A DNA stretch of 64,000 nt from Rutidosis leptorrhynchoides (taxonomy: Eukaryota; Streptophyta; Magnoliopsida; Asterales; Asteraceae): positions 25,100,001 through 25,164,000 of the forward strand of contig NC_092340.1 of assembly GCF_046630445.1 (NCBI RefSeq), read 5' to 3'. Every line of letters begins with the position of its first letter. The first letter of the stretch is position 1. The translations under genes were made by a program, and so were the position numbers. The notes below the pieces were generated by a model, which was given only the letters and a program-made list of their open reading frames with translations, had not been told where the DNA came from and ran no database searches. This document shows, one piece after another, positions 10,501 to 22,874 of this stretch.

Positions 10501-12120
10501 AAACAACTGAATATGAGGCAGCGTAGGTGGATTGAATTATTGAATGATTACGACTTTGAGATTCGTTACTACCCGGGGAAGGCAAATGTGGTAGCCGATG
10601 CCTTGAGCAGGAAGGACAGAGAACCCATTCGAGTAAAATCTATGAATATAATGATTCATAATAACCTTACTACTCAAATAAAGGAGGCGCAACAAGGAGT
10701 TTTAAAAAAGGAAAATTTAAAGGATGAAATACCCAAAGGATCGGAGAAGCATCTTAATATTCGGGAAGACGGAACCCGGTATAGGGCTGAAAGGATTTGG
10801 GTACCAAAATTTGGAGATATGAGAGAAATGGTACTTAGAGAAGCTCATAAAACCAGATACTCAATACATCCTGTAATGGGGAAGATGTACAAGGATCTCA
10901 AGAAACATTTTTGGTGGCCGGGTATGAAAGCCGATGTTGCTAAATACGTAGGAGGATGTTTGATGTGTTCTAAGATCAAAGCTGAGCATCAGAAACCATC
11001 AGGTCTACTTCAACAACCCGAAATCCCGGAATGGAAATGGGAAAACATTACCATGGATTTCATCACTAAATTGCCAAGGACTGCAAGTGGTTTTGATACT
11101 ATTTGGGTAATAGTTGATCGTCTCACCAAATCAGCACACTTCCTACCAATAAGAGAAGATGACAAGATGGAGAAGTTAGCACGACTGTATTTGAAGGAAG
11201 TCGTCTCCAGACATGGAATACCAATCTCTATTATCTCTGATAGGGATGGCAAATTTATTTCAAGATTCTGGCAGACATTACAGCAAGCATTAGGAACTCG
11301 TCTAGACATGAGTACTGCCTATCATCCACAAACTGATGGGCAGAGCGAAAGGACGATACAAACGCTTGAAGACATGATACAAGCATGTGTTATTGATTTC
11401 GGAAACAGTTGGGATTGACATCTACCGTTAGCAGAATTTTCCTACAACAACAGCTACCATTCAAGTATTGAGATGGCGCCGTTTGAAGCACTTTATGGTA
11501 GAAAGTGCAGGTCTCCAATTTGTTGGAGTGAAGTGGGGGATAGACAGATTACGGGTCCGGATATTATACAAAAAACTACCGAGAAGATCATCCAAATTCA
11601 ACAACGGTTGAAAACCGCCCAAAGTCAACAAAAGAGCTACGCTGATATTAAAAGAAAAGATATAGAATTTGAAATTGGAGAGATGGTCATGCTTAAAGTT
11701 ACACCTTGGAAAGGCGTTGTTCGATTTGGTAAACGAGGGAAATTAAATCCAAGGTATATTGGACCATTCAAGATTATTGATCGTGTCGGACCAGTAGCTT
11801 ACCGACTTGAGTTACCTCAACAACTCGCGACTGTACATAACACTTTCCACGTCTCGAATTTGAAGAAATGTTTTGCTAAAGAAGATCTCACTATTCCGTT
11901 AGATGAAATCCAAATCAACGAAAAACTTCAATTCATCGAAGAACCCGTCGAAATAATGGATCGTGAGGTTAAAAGACTTAAGCAAAACAAGATACCAATT
12001 GTTAAGGTTCGATGGAATGCTCGTAGAGGACCCGAGTTCACCTGGGAGCATGAAGATCAGATGAAGAAGAAATACCCGCATCTATTTCCAGAAGATTCGT
12101 CAACACCTTCAACAGCTTAA
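7534..12120 (+). pseudogene. gag-pol region of A-1 (broken fossil)
   Basis: The polyprotein region is about 1,530 codons in one order. Gag covers roughly 7534-8790, with an Asn-rich tract near 8280-8460 and a CCHC knuckle [14 protein letters not shown] near 8660. Protease follows, with [12 protein letters not shown] near 8825. RT runs about 9420-10000 (core [10 protein letters not shown] near 9838). RNase H has [12 protein letters not shown] near 10275. Integrase, about 10800-11600, has the zinc-finger part and then TMDFITKLP and SDRDGKF. A chromodomain near 11940-12110 ends [17 protein letters not shown]. The start is the ATG that begins [14 protein letters not shown]. The region has about four breaks and is a fossil. 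Confidence 0.93.
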
Positions 12121-12155
12121 AATTTCGGGACGAAATTTATTTAACGGGTAGGTAC
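12121..12155 (+). other. Polypurine tract region of A-1
   Basis: AACGGGTAGGTAC lies directly before the 3' LTR, preceded by the conserved box TTTCGGGACGAAATT. The same tract occurs at the matching place in A-2, A-3 and family B, and similar motifs occur inside the elements. Confidence 0.75.
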
Positions 12156-15100
12156 TGTAGTGACCCGAACTTTTCCATGTTTATATATATTAATTGAGAT
12201 TGATATTTACATGATTAAATGTTTCCAACATGTTAAGCAATCAAACTTGTTAAGACTTGATTAATTGAAATATGTTTCATATAGACAATTGACCACCCAA
12301 GTTGACCGGTGATTCACGAACGTTAAAACTTGTAAAAACTATATGATTACATATATATGGATATATATATATAGTTAACATGATACTATTATAAGTAAAC
12401 ATATCATAAAGTATATTAACAATGAACTACATATGTAAAAACAAGACTACTAACTTAATGATTTTTAAACGAGACATATATGTAACGATTATCGTTGCAA
12501 AGACATTTAATGTATATATATCATATTAAGAGATATTCATACATGATAATATCATGATAATATAATAATTTAAAATCTCATTTGATATTATAAATATTGG
12601 GTTAACAACAATTAACAAGATCGTTAACCTAAAGGTTTCAAAACAACACTTACATGTAACGACTAACGATGACTTAACGACTCAGTTAAAATGTATATAC
12701 ATGTAGTGTTTTAATATGTATTTATACACTTTTGAAAGACTTCAATACACTTATCAAAATACTTCTACTTAACAAAAATGCTTACAATTACATCCTCGTT
12801 CAGTTTCATCAACAATTCTACTCGTATGCACCCGTATTCGTACTCGTACAATACACAGCTTTTAGATGTATGTACTATTGGTATATACACTCCAATGATC
12901 AGCTCTTAGCAGCCCATGTGAGTCACCTAACACATGTGGGAACCATCATTTGGCAACTAGTATGAAATATCTCATAAAATTACAAAAATATGAGTAATCA
13001 TTCATGACTTATTTACATGAAAACAAAATTACATATCCTTTATATCTAATCCATACACCAACGACCAAAAACACCTACAAACACTTTAATTCTTCAATTT
13101 TCTTCATCTAATTAATCTCTCTCAAGTTCTATCTTCAAGTTCTAAGTGTTCTTCATATATTCTACAAGTTCTAGTTACATAAAATCAAGAATACTTTCAA
13201 GTTTGCTAGCTCACTTTCAATCTTGTAAGGTGATCATCCAACCTCATGAAATCTTTGTTTCTTACAGTAGGTTATCATTCTAATACAAGGTAATAATCAT
13301 ATTCAAACTTTGGTTCAATTTCTATAACTATAACAATCTTATTTCAAGTGATGATCTTACTTGAACTTGTTTTCGTGTCATGATTCTGCTTCAAGAACTT
13401 CGAGCCATCCAAGGATCCGTTGAAGCTAGATCCATTTTTCTATTTTCCAGTAGGTTTATCCAAGGAACTTAAGGTAGTCATGATGTTCATAACATCATTC
13501 GATTCATACATATAAAGCTATCTTACTCGAAGGTTTAAACTTGTAATCACTAGAACATAGTTTAGTTAATTCTAAACTTGTTCGCAAACAAATGTTAATC
13601 CTTCTAACTTGACTTTTAAAATCAACTAAACACATGTTCTATATCTATATGATATGCTAACTTAATGATTTAAAACCTGGAAACACGAAAAACACCGTAA
13701 AACCGGATTTACGCCGTCGTAGTAACACCGCGGGCTGTTTTGGGTTAGTTAATTAAAAACTATGATAAACTTTGATTTAAAAGTTGTTATTCTGAGAAAA
13801 TGATTTTTATTATGAACATGAAACTATATCCAAAAATTATGGTTAAACTCAAAGTGGAAGTATGTTTTCTAAAATGGTCATCTAGACGTCGTTCTTTCGA
13901 CTGAAATGACTACCTTTACAAAAACGACTTGTAACTTATTTTTCTGACTATAAACCTATACTTTTTCTGTTTAGATTCATAAAATAGAGTTCAATATGAA
14001 ACCATAGCAATTTTATTCACTCAAAACGGATTTAAAATGAAGAAGTTATGGGTAAAACAAGATTGGATAATTTTTCTCATTTTAGCTACGTGAAAATTGG
14101 TAACAAATCTATTCCAACCATAACTTAATCAACTTGTATTGTATATTATGTAATCTTGAGATACCATAGACACGTATACAATGTTTCGACCTATCATGTC
14201 GACACATCTATATATATTTCGGAACAACCATAGACACTCTATATGTGAATGTTGGAGTTAGCTATACAGGGTTGAGGTTGATTCCAAAATATATATAGTT
14301 TGAGTTGTGATCAATACTGAGATACGTATACACTGGGTCGTGGATTGATTCAAGATAATATTTATCGATTTATTTCTGTACATCTAACTGTGGACAACTA
14401 GTTGTAGGTTACTAACGAGGACAGCTGACTTAATAAACTTAAAACATCAAAATATATTAAAAGTGTTGTAAATATATTTTGAACATACTTTGATATATAT
14501 GTATATATTGTTATAGGTTCGTGAATCAACCAGTGGCCAAGTCTTACTTCCCAACGAAGTAAAAATCTGTGAAAGTGAGTTATAGTCCCACTTTTAAAAT
14601 CTAATATTTTTGGGATGAGAATACATGCAGGTTTTATAAATGATTTACAAAATAGACACAAGTACGTGAAACTACATTCTATGGTTGAATTATCGAAATC
14701 GAATATGCCCCTTTTTATTAAGTCTGGTAATCTAAGAATTCGGGAACAGACACCCTAATTGATGCGAATCCTAAAGATAGATCTATTGGGCCTAACAAAC
14801 CCCATCCAAAGTACCGGATGCTTTAGTACTTTGAAATTTATATCATATCCGAAGGGTGTCCCGGAATGATGGGGATATTCTTATATATGCATCTTGTTAA
14901 TGTCGGTTACCAGGTGTTCACCATATGAATGATTTTTATCTCTATGTATGGGATGTGTATTGAAATATGAAATCTTGTGGTCTATTATTATGATTTGATA
15001 TATATAGGTTAAACCTATAACTCACCAACATTTTTGTTAACGTTTTAAGCATGTTTATTCTCAGGTGATTATTAAGAGCTTCCGCTATCGCATACTTAAA

Positions 15101-15407
15101 TAAGGACGAGATTTGGAGTCCATGCTTGTATGATATTGTGTAAAAACTGCATTCAAGAAACTTATTTTGTTGTAACATATTTGTATTGTAAACCATTATG
15201 TAATGGTCGTGTGTAAACAGGATATTTTAGATTATCATTATTTGATAATCTACGTAAAGCTTTTTAAACCTTTATTGATGAAATAAAGGTTATGGTTTGT
15301 TTTAAAATGAATGCAGTCTTTGAAAAACATCTCATATAGAGGTCAAAACCTCGCAACGAAATCAATTAATATGGAACGTTTTTAATCAATAAGAACGGGA
15401 CATTTCA
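12156..15407 (+). repeat. 3' LTR of element A-1
   Basis: It is the same length (3252 bp) as the 5' LTR, with TG...CA ends, and is followed by the CATTT target duplication at 15408-15412. Confidence 0.95.
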
Positions 15408-15939
15408 CATTTGAACAAGTGTATAACATTTTATGAGGTAAGGTCGGGTGTAGTAGTTCTATACTCGGGTTAATGCTAGTATTCAGGTGCTCGGTTTATG
15501 CAAGCGATAGAATCTCGTGGTCAAGGAAACTAAACTATTTTTCTGATAACTGTTTTTCAGATACTGTTACATTATTTTAAACCTGTAGATTCACCAACAT
15601 TATTTGTTGACCTGTTTTTGCGTGTTGTTATTCTCGGGTCCTTAAGAGGTATGCTTCCGCTGTGTTTGCTGCATGTCTGGCCATGGAGTCAGCATTTGAT
15701 TTAATGAACATTATTTACTTTCGCATTTAAAACTTTTATACTGTTTAAATACTGTTGGCTTGTGGTTACGATCACAACAGTGTTTCTATTTTGGGATTAT
15801 TGACTAATGTTTTTGAAAGTTAATATTTTTAAATAAAATTAAATGTGATTGCTTTAAACGTCTCATATAGAGGGCATAACTGTTAACTGTGGGATCTGAA
15901 TTAACACGCCGTCAGATGGTAATTTGGCGGGGTGTTATA
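15408..15939 (+). repeat. Right end of the family C LTR
   Basis: Continues 1-2295 beyond element A-1. It contains the block CACCAACATTATTTGTTGACC, also seen in families A and B, a TTCCGCTGTG box, and a CTCATATAGAGG box near 15862. It ends near 15939 with GGCGGGGTGTTATA, a plausible decayed LTR terminus. Confidence 0.6.
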
Positions 15940-17662
15940 GTTTCGAGCGGGATAGAGCTAAGGAAATTGTGGGTTATAATTATAGAGGTTATGGGTAATA
16001 TTCGCAAGTCAAACCTAGTGTTTATCATCTCCATTACGTCTACATACTTTCCTACAATATTGAATCTCAATATTGATACGTAAGCACTCATATTTTATCT
16101 TTTATATATTAATTGTGTATCCATGTCTAGTGCTCGAGTATATATATTTATACATGCTTGTATGCTAAATTTCGTCGTTAAACAGTTATGATGAATCACG
16201 AAGTAAATACATATATTACTGATAAAAGGTATATGATATGCATGTTTTCGGAAAGCTGGCGAAAAATCAATAACTTTTCATTTAGATATCGAATAGTTTC
16301 GATGAACGGATTAAAAGATATGATCAACTGAATTATGATTGACGTTAATTGAAATTGCTTTTGTATCTGCAATTAAGATTTAAACAAATAGTTTACGAGA
16401 TTGATAAAATGGATTTTTAAATATTACTAGCCGAGTAAATGAATTCTTAAATAAGGCATGTCTCGTTTGTTGAACAATCGTCAAAATTGACTGTTTTATC
16501 ATGTTTTTTAAAGCTTCATAAAAACTATAGTTTAATTTTACAAGAATTGGGAAACTATATGAAATGTTAAAATGGTTCAATTGCCATGATCATTCAACTG
16601 TTGTATTGAATCAGATTGACTTTTTGAAACAACTTTGGATAACTTTTGTATGTCGATCTCGAGCATTAGGATGGTGATACACTATGACCTGACCTAGCTT
16701 GATAGACATTTATTGACCAACATATGTTCTTTAGGTTGAGATCTACGGTTATTTGGTAATCCGAGTTTCAGTCACATTTTGGTGAACGACTTTATATGCT
16801 GCTAAGGTGAGTTTCATTTGCTCCCTCTTTAATTGCTTTTGCAATCTATATTTTTGGGCTGAGAATACATGCACTTTATTTTAAACGCAATGGATACAAG
16901 TACATACTAAATTCTACACCGAGTTTGAACCGAAAATCCCTTAGCTTTGGTAACTAGTAACTGCCAGTTATAAGAACTGGTGGGCGCGAGTAGTTATATA
17001 TGGATCCATAGGGCTTGACATCCCCTTCTGTTTCAGCTATAGAAATCCTAGCCTGAACTATAAAACAGACGTATGCTATTTGAGTTTAGTACACGTTGGT
17101 TTGCGTGTATTGTACATGTTGGTTGCATGTATGTTAAAACAGAGGTACTTATTATATAGGCGCTAAATCTTAGTTACCAGGTTGCTCAATCTTGTAGAAT
17201 ATTTTGATAAACGTTTCTGGATGAAACAACTGAAATCTTGTGATCCACTTTTATATACAGATTATGCGAAACACTAAAACTATGAACTCACCAACATTTG
17301 TGTTGACACTTGTTAGCATGTTTATTCTCAGGTTCCTAGAAGTCTTCCGTTGTTTGCTTATATGTTAGACAAGCTATGTGCATGGAGTCTTACATGGCAT
17401 ATTTATCAAGGAAACGTTGTATTCACCAAATCATCACCATGTATCTTATTTTGACTGCATTGTCAATGGAAGTACTATTGTAAACTATTATTTACGGTGA
17501 TTGTCTATATGTAGAAATCATCAGATGTCGAAAACCTTTGATTTAAATATTCATTTATGGTGTGCCTTTTCAAAAGAATGTAATGTTTACAAAACGTATC
17601 ATATAGAGGTCAAATACCTCGCAATGAAATCAATGAATGACGTGTTCGTCCATATGGATTTA
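15940..17662 (+). repeat. Fragment of a family B LTR
   Basis: It aligns, in reverse, with the B LTR at about 41005 down to 39075. Shared parts include the AGTGCTCGAGTATATATA block near 16128, the single GAGAATACATGC block near 16861, the GTGGGCGCGAGTAG-like block near 16980 and the final CATATAGAGGTCAAATACC box near 17600. Both LTR ends are missing, and it is clearly more diverged than the B pair at 39060-62114. It may be the target into which LTR C inserted. Confidence 0.75.
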
Positions 17663-17869
17663 AATATAGTTGTGAAAAATATAGTGTACGCAACAATTGG
17701 ATCCCTGTGGAACGAACCGGACTTACTAAAAACTACACTACTCTACGATTAGGTACACTGCCTATAAGTGTTGTAGCAAGGTTTAGGTATATCCCATTCT
17801 ATAAATAAATAAATAACTTGTGTAAAATTGTATCGTATTTAATAGTACTTCGTAATAAAATTAATAGTA
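17663..17869. other. Unclassified repeat-like stretch
   Basis: It contains TTGGATCCCTGTGG and GTACACTGCCTATAAGTG, motifs I associate with plant LTR-element leaders, then AT-rich sequence. No gene is seen and the family is unknown. Confidence 0.3.
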
Positions 17870-19568
17870 TTTCGTACGCCACCTCGCACACATCACTACT
17901 CCATTCGGAAAAAATAATAACATCGTCAGCGTATAGAAAATGAGAAAGTCTTATATTATCAACCCCCACAGTGACTCCGTGGCACACATTTTCTTGCATA
18001 GCTCGATGAAAAGCGAGATGTAAACCCTCCATGAAAATAATGAAAAGAAAAGGACTAAGAGGATCACCCTGTCGAAGCCCTCTTTTAATAGAGAATTCAC
18101 GAGTCGGGTTGCCATTAACAAGAACGGAGGTTCTGGCAGATTTGAGGTATCCCATAATCCACGAACACCATTTCTGACCAAAACCCAAGGAGGATAACAT
18201 AAACATAAGATAGTCCCAGTTAACCGAGTCATAGGCTTTCTCGAAATCCACCTTGAATAACAATAACGTGCGATTTTTCTTTTTAAACCATGACATAATT
18301 TTGCTCAGCATCAGCGGACCATCAAGAATTTCACGGCCTGAAATAAATGCGGACTGAACGGGACTAATGATCTTATCGATTACATGAAGTAACCGATTTG
18401 TAATAATCTTCGTTACTATCTTATAGAAAAAATCAATCAAAGAAATTGGCCGAAAATCTGTAATGAGAACCGGGTTCCGCACCTTCGGAATGAGCGAGAA
18501 AAAAAGCAGAGTTGGCACTACGTGGCATAAAGGATGTCACAAAGAATCTTCTAACATACCTATAAATATCGAACTGAAATAAGTTCAAAAAAGTTTAATG
18601 AATCGAAAAGAAATACCGTCAGGTCCCAGTGCCTTAGAGCTACCACAATACCAAACCGCGTTCTTAATCTCCATATCATCTAAATCTCTTTCAAGGAAAC
18701 AGGCTTCATCTCTAGTTAATTTATAGCGAGGTTCAATATAGTTAAACTCGGCACCCGTCTTCACTTCATTAAATTTGAGTTTGTAAAACTCAAAGAATAT
18801 GTTTTTTATGGCATTCGGGTTATCGATCCAACACCCGTCTACCATCAAGCCATGGATCTGTTGCATGCCACGTTTATGTTTAAGAGAATTATGAAAAAAC
18901 TGGGAATTTTCGTCACCCTCCATATCCCATTTAATTCTAGATTTCTGTAACGAATCAAGAGCCTCCAATTTATAAATATCATCCCTTTCAGCAAACAAAG
19001 AATTACGCAAATTAATCAGATCCGCGTCTGCATTCCCTGCATCAATAACAACATCAAGATCATTAATTTTGTTCACAATTCCTTTCAGCCGTGTTGCCTC
19101 ATTACTTCTGGACGAAATAATCCACCCCTTAAGCTCTTGTTTCATGAGCTGAAATTTAACAACGATGTCCATATTATGGTCGTTGTTTAGAGTCTTCCAA
19201 GCGCTACAAACTTTTTCATCAAAGTCGGGACGGGCGAACCATGACTCAAAAATCTTAAAATACCTAGGGCCGAAATCCAACTTGTCTTGAAAAAGGAGAA
19301 TAGGAGCATGATCTGGATATCCGCGGGGCAAAACTGAACCTTTTAAATCATTGACAACTTTAAGAATATTGTTAGTGATAAAAAAACGATCGAGTTTACT
19401 AAGTTTGTTACCATCCTTGGTTCGCCACGTGAATTTAAGACCACCAAGTGGGACTTCATAAAGTGCATTCGAATCAATAAAATCATTGAACACATGAGCA
19501 TCTTGTGAAGAAAAAGAAAAAAAAAACAGAACCACTACGTTCATCAGGACGTCTAACCGAGTTCCAAT
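17870..19568 (-). mobile_element. LINE fragment: endonuclease C-terminal part and reverse transcriptase
   Basis: Reading on the - strand from 19568, the endonuclease gives NSVRRPDERSG, SKLDRFFI and a YPDHAPILL stretch. The RT then follows with TDFRPISLI, SPVQSAFISGREILDG, DFEKAYDSVNWDYL, GLRQGDPLSPFLF and the catalytic FLYADDVIIFSEW near 17925. This is a plant L1-type ORF2. Its first part continues at 32749-33135 across element A-2. The frame is disrupted between the two main RT blocks near 18520-18585 and within the A-rich run near 19515. The 3' part after the RT core (thumb, RNase H if present, tail) is missing, so it is a dead, 3'-truncated copy. Confidence 0.88.
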
Positions 19569-22500
19569 TGAAATGTCCCGTTCTTATTGATTAAAAACGT
19601 TCCATATTAATTGATTTCGTTGCGAGGTTTTGACCTCTATATGAGACGTTTTTCAAAGACTGCATTCATTTTTAAAACAAACCATAACCTTTATTTCATA
19701 GATAAAGGTTTTAAAAAAGCTTTACGTAGATTATCAAATAATGATAATCTAAAATATCCTGTTTACACGCGACCATTACATAATGGTTTACAATACAAAT
19801 ATGTTACAACAAAATAAGTTTCTTGAATGCAGTTTTTACACAATATCATACAAGCATGGACTCAAAATCTCGTCCTTATTTAAGTATGCGATAGCGGAAG
19901 CTCTTAATAATCACCTGAGAATAAACATGCTTAAAACGTCAACAAAAATGTTGGTGAATTATAGGTTTAACCTATATATATCAAATCATAATAATAGACC
20001 ACAAGATTTCATATTTCAATACACATCCCATACATAGAGATAAAAATCATTCATATGGTGAACACCTGGTAACCGACATTAACAAGATGCATATATAAGA
20101 ATATCCCCATCATTCCGGGACACCCTTCGAATATGATATAAATTTCAAAGTACTAAAGCATCCGGTACTTTGGATGGGGCTTGTTGGGCCCGATAGATCT
20201 ATCTTTAGGATTCGCGTCAATTAGGGTGTCTGTTCCCTAATTCTTAGATTACCAGACTTAATAAAAAGGGGCATATTCGATTTCGATAATTCAACCATAG
20301 AATGTAGTTTCACGTACTTGTGTCTATTTTGTAAATCATTTATAAAACCTGCATGTATTCTCATCCCAAAAATATTAGATTTTAAAAGTGGGACTATAAC
20401 TCACTTTCACTGATTTTTACTTCGTCGGGAAGTAAGACTTGGCCACGGGTTGATTCACGAACCTATAACAATATATACATATATATCAAAGTATGTTCAA
20501 AATATATTTACAACACTTTTAATATATTTTGATGTTTTAAGTTTATTAAGTCAGTTGTCCTCGTTAGTAACCTACAACTAGTTGTCCACAGTTAGATGTA
20601 CAGAAATAAATCAATAAATATTATCTTGAATCAATCCACGACCCAGTGTATACGTATCTCAGTATTGATCACAACTCAAACTATATATATTTTGGAATCA
20701 ACCTCAACCCTGTATAGCTAACTCCAACATTCACATATAGAGTGTCTATGGTTGTTCCGAAATATATATAGATGTGTCGACATGATAGGTCAAAACATTG
20801 TATACGTGTCTATGGTATCTCAAGATTACATAATATACAATACAAGTTGATTAAGTTATGGTTGGAATAGATTTGTTACCAATTTTCACGTAGCTAAAAT
20901 GAGAAAAATTATCCAATCTTGTTTTACCCATAACTTCTTCATTTTGAATCCGTTTTGAGTGAATCAAATTGCTATGGTTTCATATTGAACTCTATTTTAT
21001 GAATATAAACAGAAAAAGTATAGGTTTATAGTCAGAAAAATAAGTTACAAGTCGTTTTTGTAAAGGTAGTCATTTCAGTCGAAAGAACGACGTCTAGATG
21101 ACCATTTTAGAAAACATACTTCCACTTTGAGTTTAACCATAATTTTTGGATATAGTTTCATGTTCATAATAAAAATCATTTTCTCAGAATAACAACTTTT
21201 AAATCAAAGTTTATCATAGTTTTTAATTAACTAACCCAAAACAGCCCGCGGTGTTACTACGACGGCGTAAATCCGGTTTTACGGTGTTTTTTGTGTTTCC
21301 AGATTTTAAATCATTAAGTTAGCATATCATATAGATATAGAACAGGTGTGTAGTTAATTTTAAAAGTCAATTTAGAAGGATTAACTTTTGTTTGCGAACA
21401 AGTTTAGAATTAACTAAACTATGTTCTAGTGATTACGAGTTTAAACCTTCGAATAAGATAGTTTTATATATATGAATCGAATGATGTTATGAACATCATT
21501 ACTACCTCAAGTTTAGTAGGTAAACCTACTGGAAGTGACAAGAAATGATCTAGCTTCAAAGGATCTTGGATGGCTTGAAAATTCTTGAAGTAGGATCATG
21601 ACACAAAAACAAGTTCAAGTAAGATTTTTACTCGAATTAAGATAGTTTATAGTTATAGAAATTGAATCAAAGTTTGAATATGAATATTACCTTGAATAAG
21701 AAAGATAACCTACTGTATATAATAAAGGTTTCTTGATCTTAGATGATTACTTGGAATGGATTAGAAAGCTTGGAAGTAAATTAGTAAACTTGAAGGGATT
21801 TTTGAAGTGTTCTTGAAGTGTTCTTCCTATGATGATTATAGCTTGATTCTTGAAGTGATTTTTGATGAAGATGATGATTAACTACTGGAAAAATACATTC
21901 ATAATAGTGTGTGTGTGTGTGTGTGTGTGTGTTGAGAGAGAATTAGAAAGAGAATTGGAAGTGAAATGGAGTGAATGATGAGTGGTAATTGGTGAGTGGT
22001 GAGTGGAGTTAAAAGGAGTTCTAGTTAGTTGACTAGCTCATGGTAGAAGTTAAAATTGATTATTCATACATGACATAATCAAGAGTGGAATCCCATGCTA
22101 GTTCCTATTGGTATATACTCATAGTAAGTACGTTTTGAAGCTGTGTATAATACGGGTAAGAATACGACTAGAATTCTTGATGAAAGAAAAGAATGGAAAA
22201 GTAACTGTAACCATTTTCCTTAAGTATGAGTGTTTTGATATATGTCTTGAAGTCTTCCAAAAGTATTTTAATACATCTAAATACACTACATGTATATACA
22301 TTTTAACTGAGTCGTTAAGTCATCGTTAGTCGTTACATGTAAGTGTTGTTTTGAAACCTTTAAGTTAACGATCTCAATTAATGTTGTTAACCCATTGTTT
22401 ATTATATCTAATGAGATGTTAAATTATTATATTATCATGATATTATGATATATTAATATATCTTAATATGATATATATATACATTTAAATGTCGTTACAA

Positions 22501-22839
22501 CGATAATCGTTACATATATGTCTCGTTTCGAAATCCTTAAGTTAGTAGTCTTGTTTATATGTATATAACTCATTGTTAATATACTTATGGAGATACTTAC
22601 TTATCATAATCTCATGTTAACCATATGTATATCCATATATATATATCGTCATGTCGTTTTTACAAGTTTTAACGTTCGTGAATCGCCGGTCAACTTGGGT
22701 GGTCAATTGTCTATATGAAACATATTTCAATTAATCAAGTCTTAATAAGTTTGATTGCTTAACATGTTGGAAACATTTAATCATGTAAATATCAATCTCA
22801 ATTAATATATATAAACATGGAAAAGTTCGGGTCACTACA
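19569..22839 (-). repeat. 3' LTR of element A-2
   Basis: On the + strand it starts TGAAATGTCCC and ends GGTCACTACA. It contains a (GT)n run near 21906-21931, longer than in its partner LTR. Confidence 0.93.
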
Positions 22840-22874
22840 GTACCTACCCGTTAAATAAATTTCGTCCCGAAATT

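Larger units (their letters stand above)
2296..15407 (+). mobile_element. Element A-1: Ty3/Gypsy chromovirus (Tekay-like), complete but broken
   Basis: The element is 13.1 kb with two LTRs of 3252 bp each (TG...CA ends) and a 5-bp target duplication CATTT at 2291-2295 and 15408-15412. Order: 5' LTR, Met-tRNA-type PBS, acidic ORF, F-box ORF, gag, protease, RT, RNase H, integrase, chromodomain, PPT, 3' LTR. The C-terminal chromodomain ending in YPHLF points to the Tekay clade. It inserted into the family C LTR. The LTRs differ at roughly 50 sites by eye (about 1.6%), suggesting about 0.6 million years at a rate near 1.3e-8. It is structurally whole, but gag-pol has about four breaks, so it is a fossil. 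Confidence 0.93.

Noticed and set aside
12732-12965. A 77-aa ORF starting MKDFNTLIKILLL in LTRs (also 45214 and 55068)
   Set aside because: LTR sequence repeated with the elements. It is not open in the A-1 5' LTR and has no homology that I recognise.
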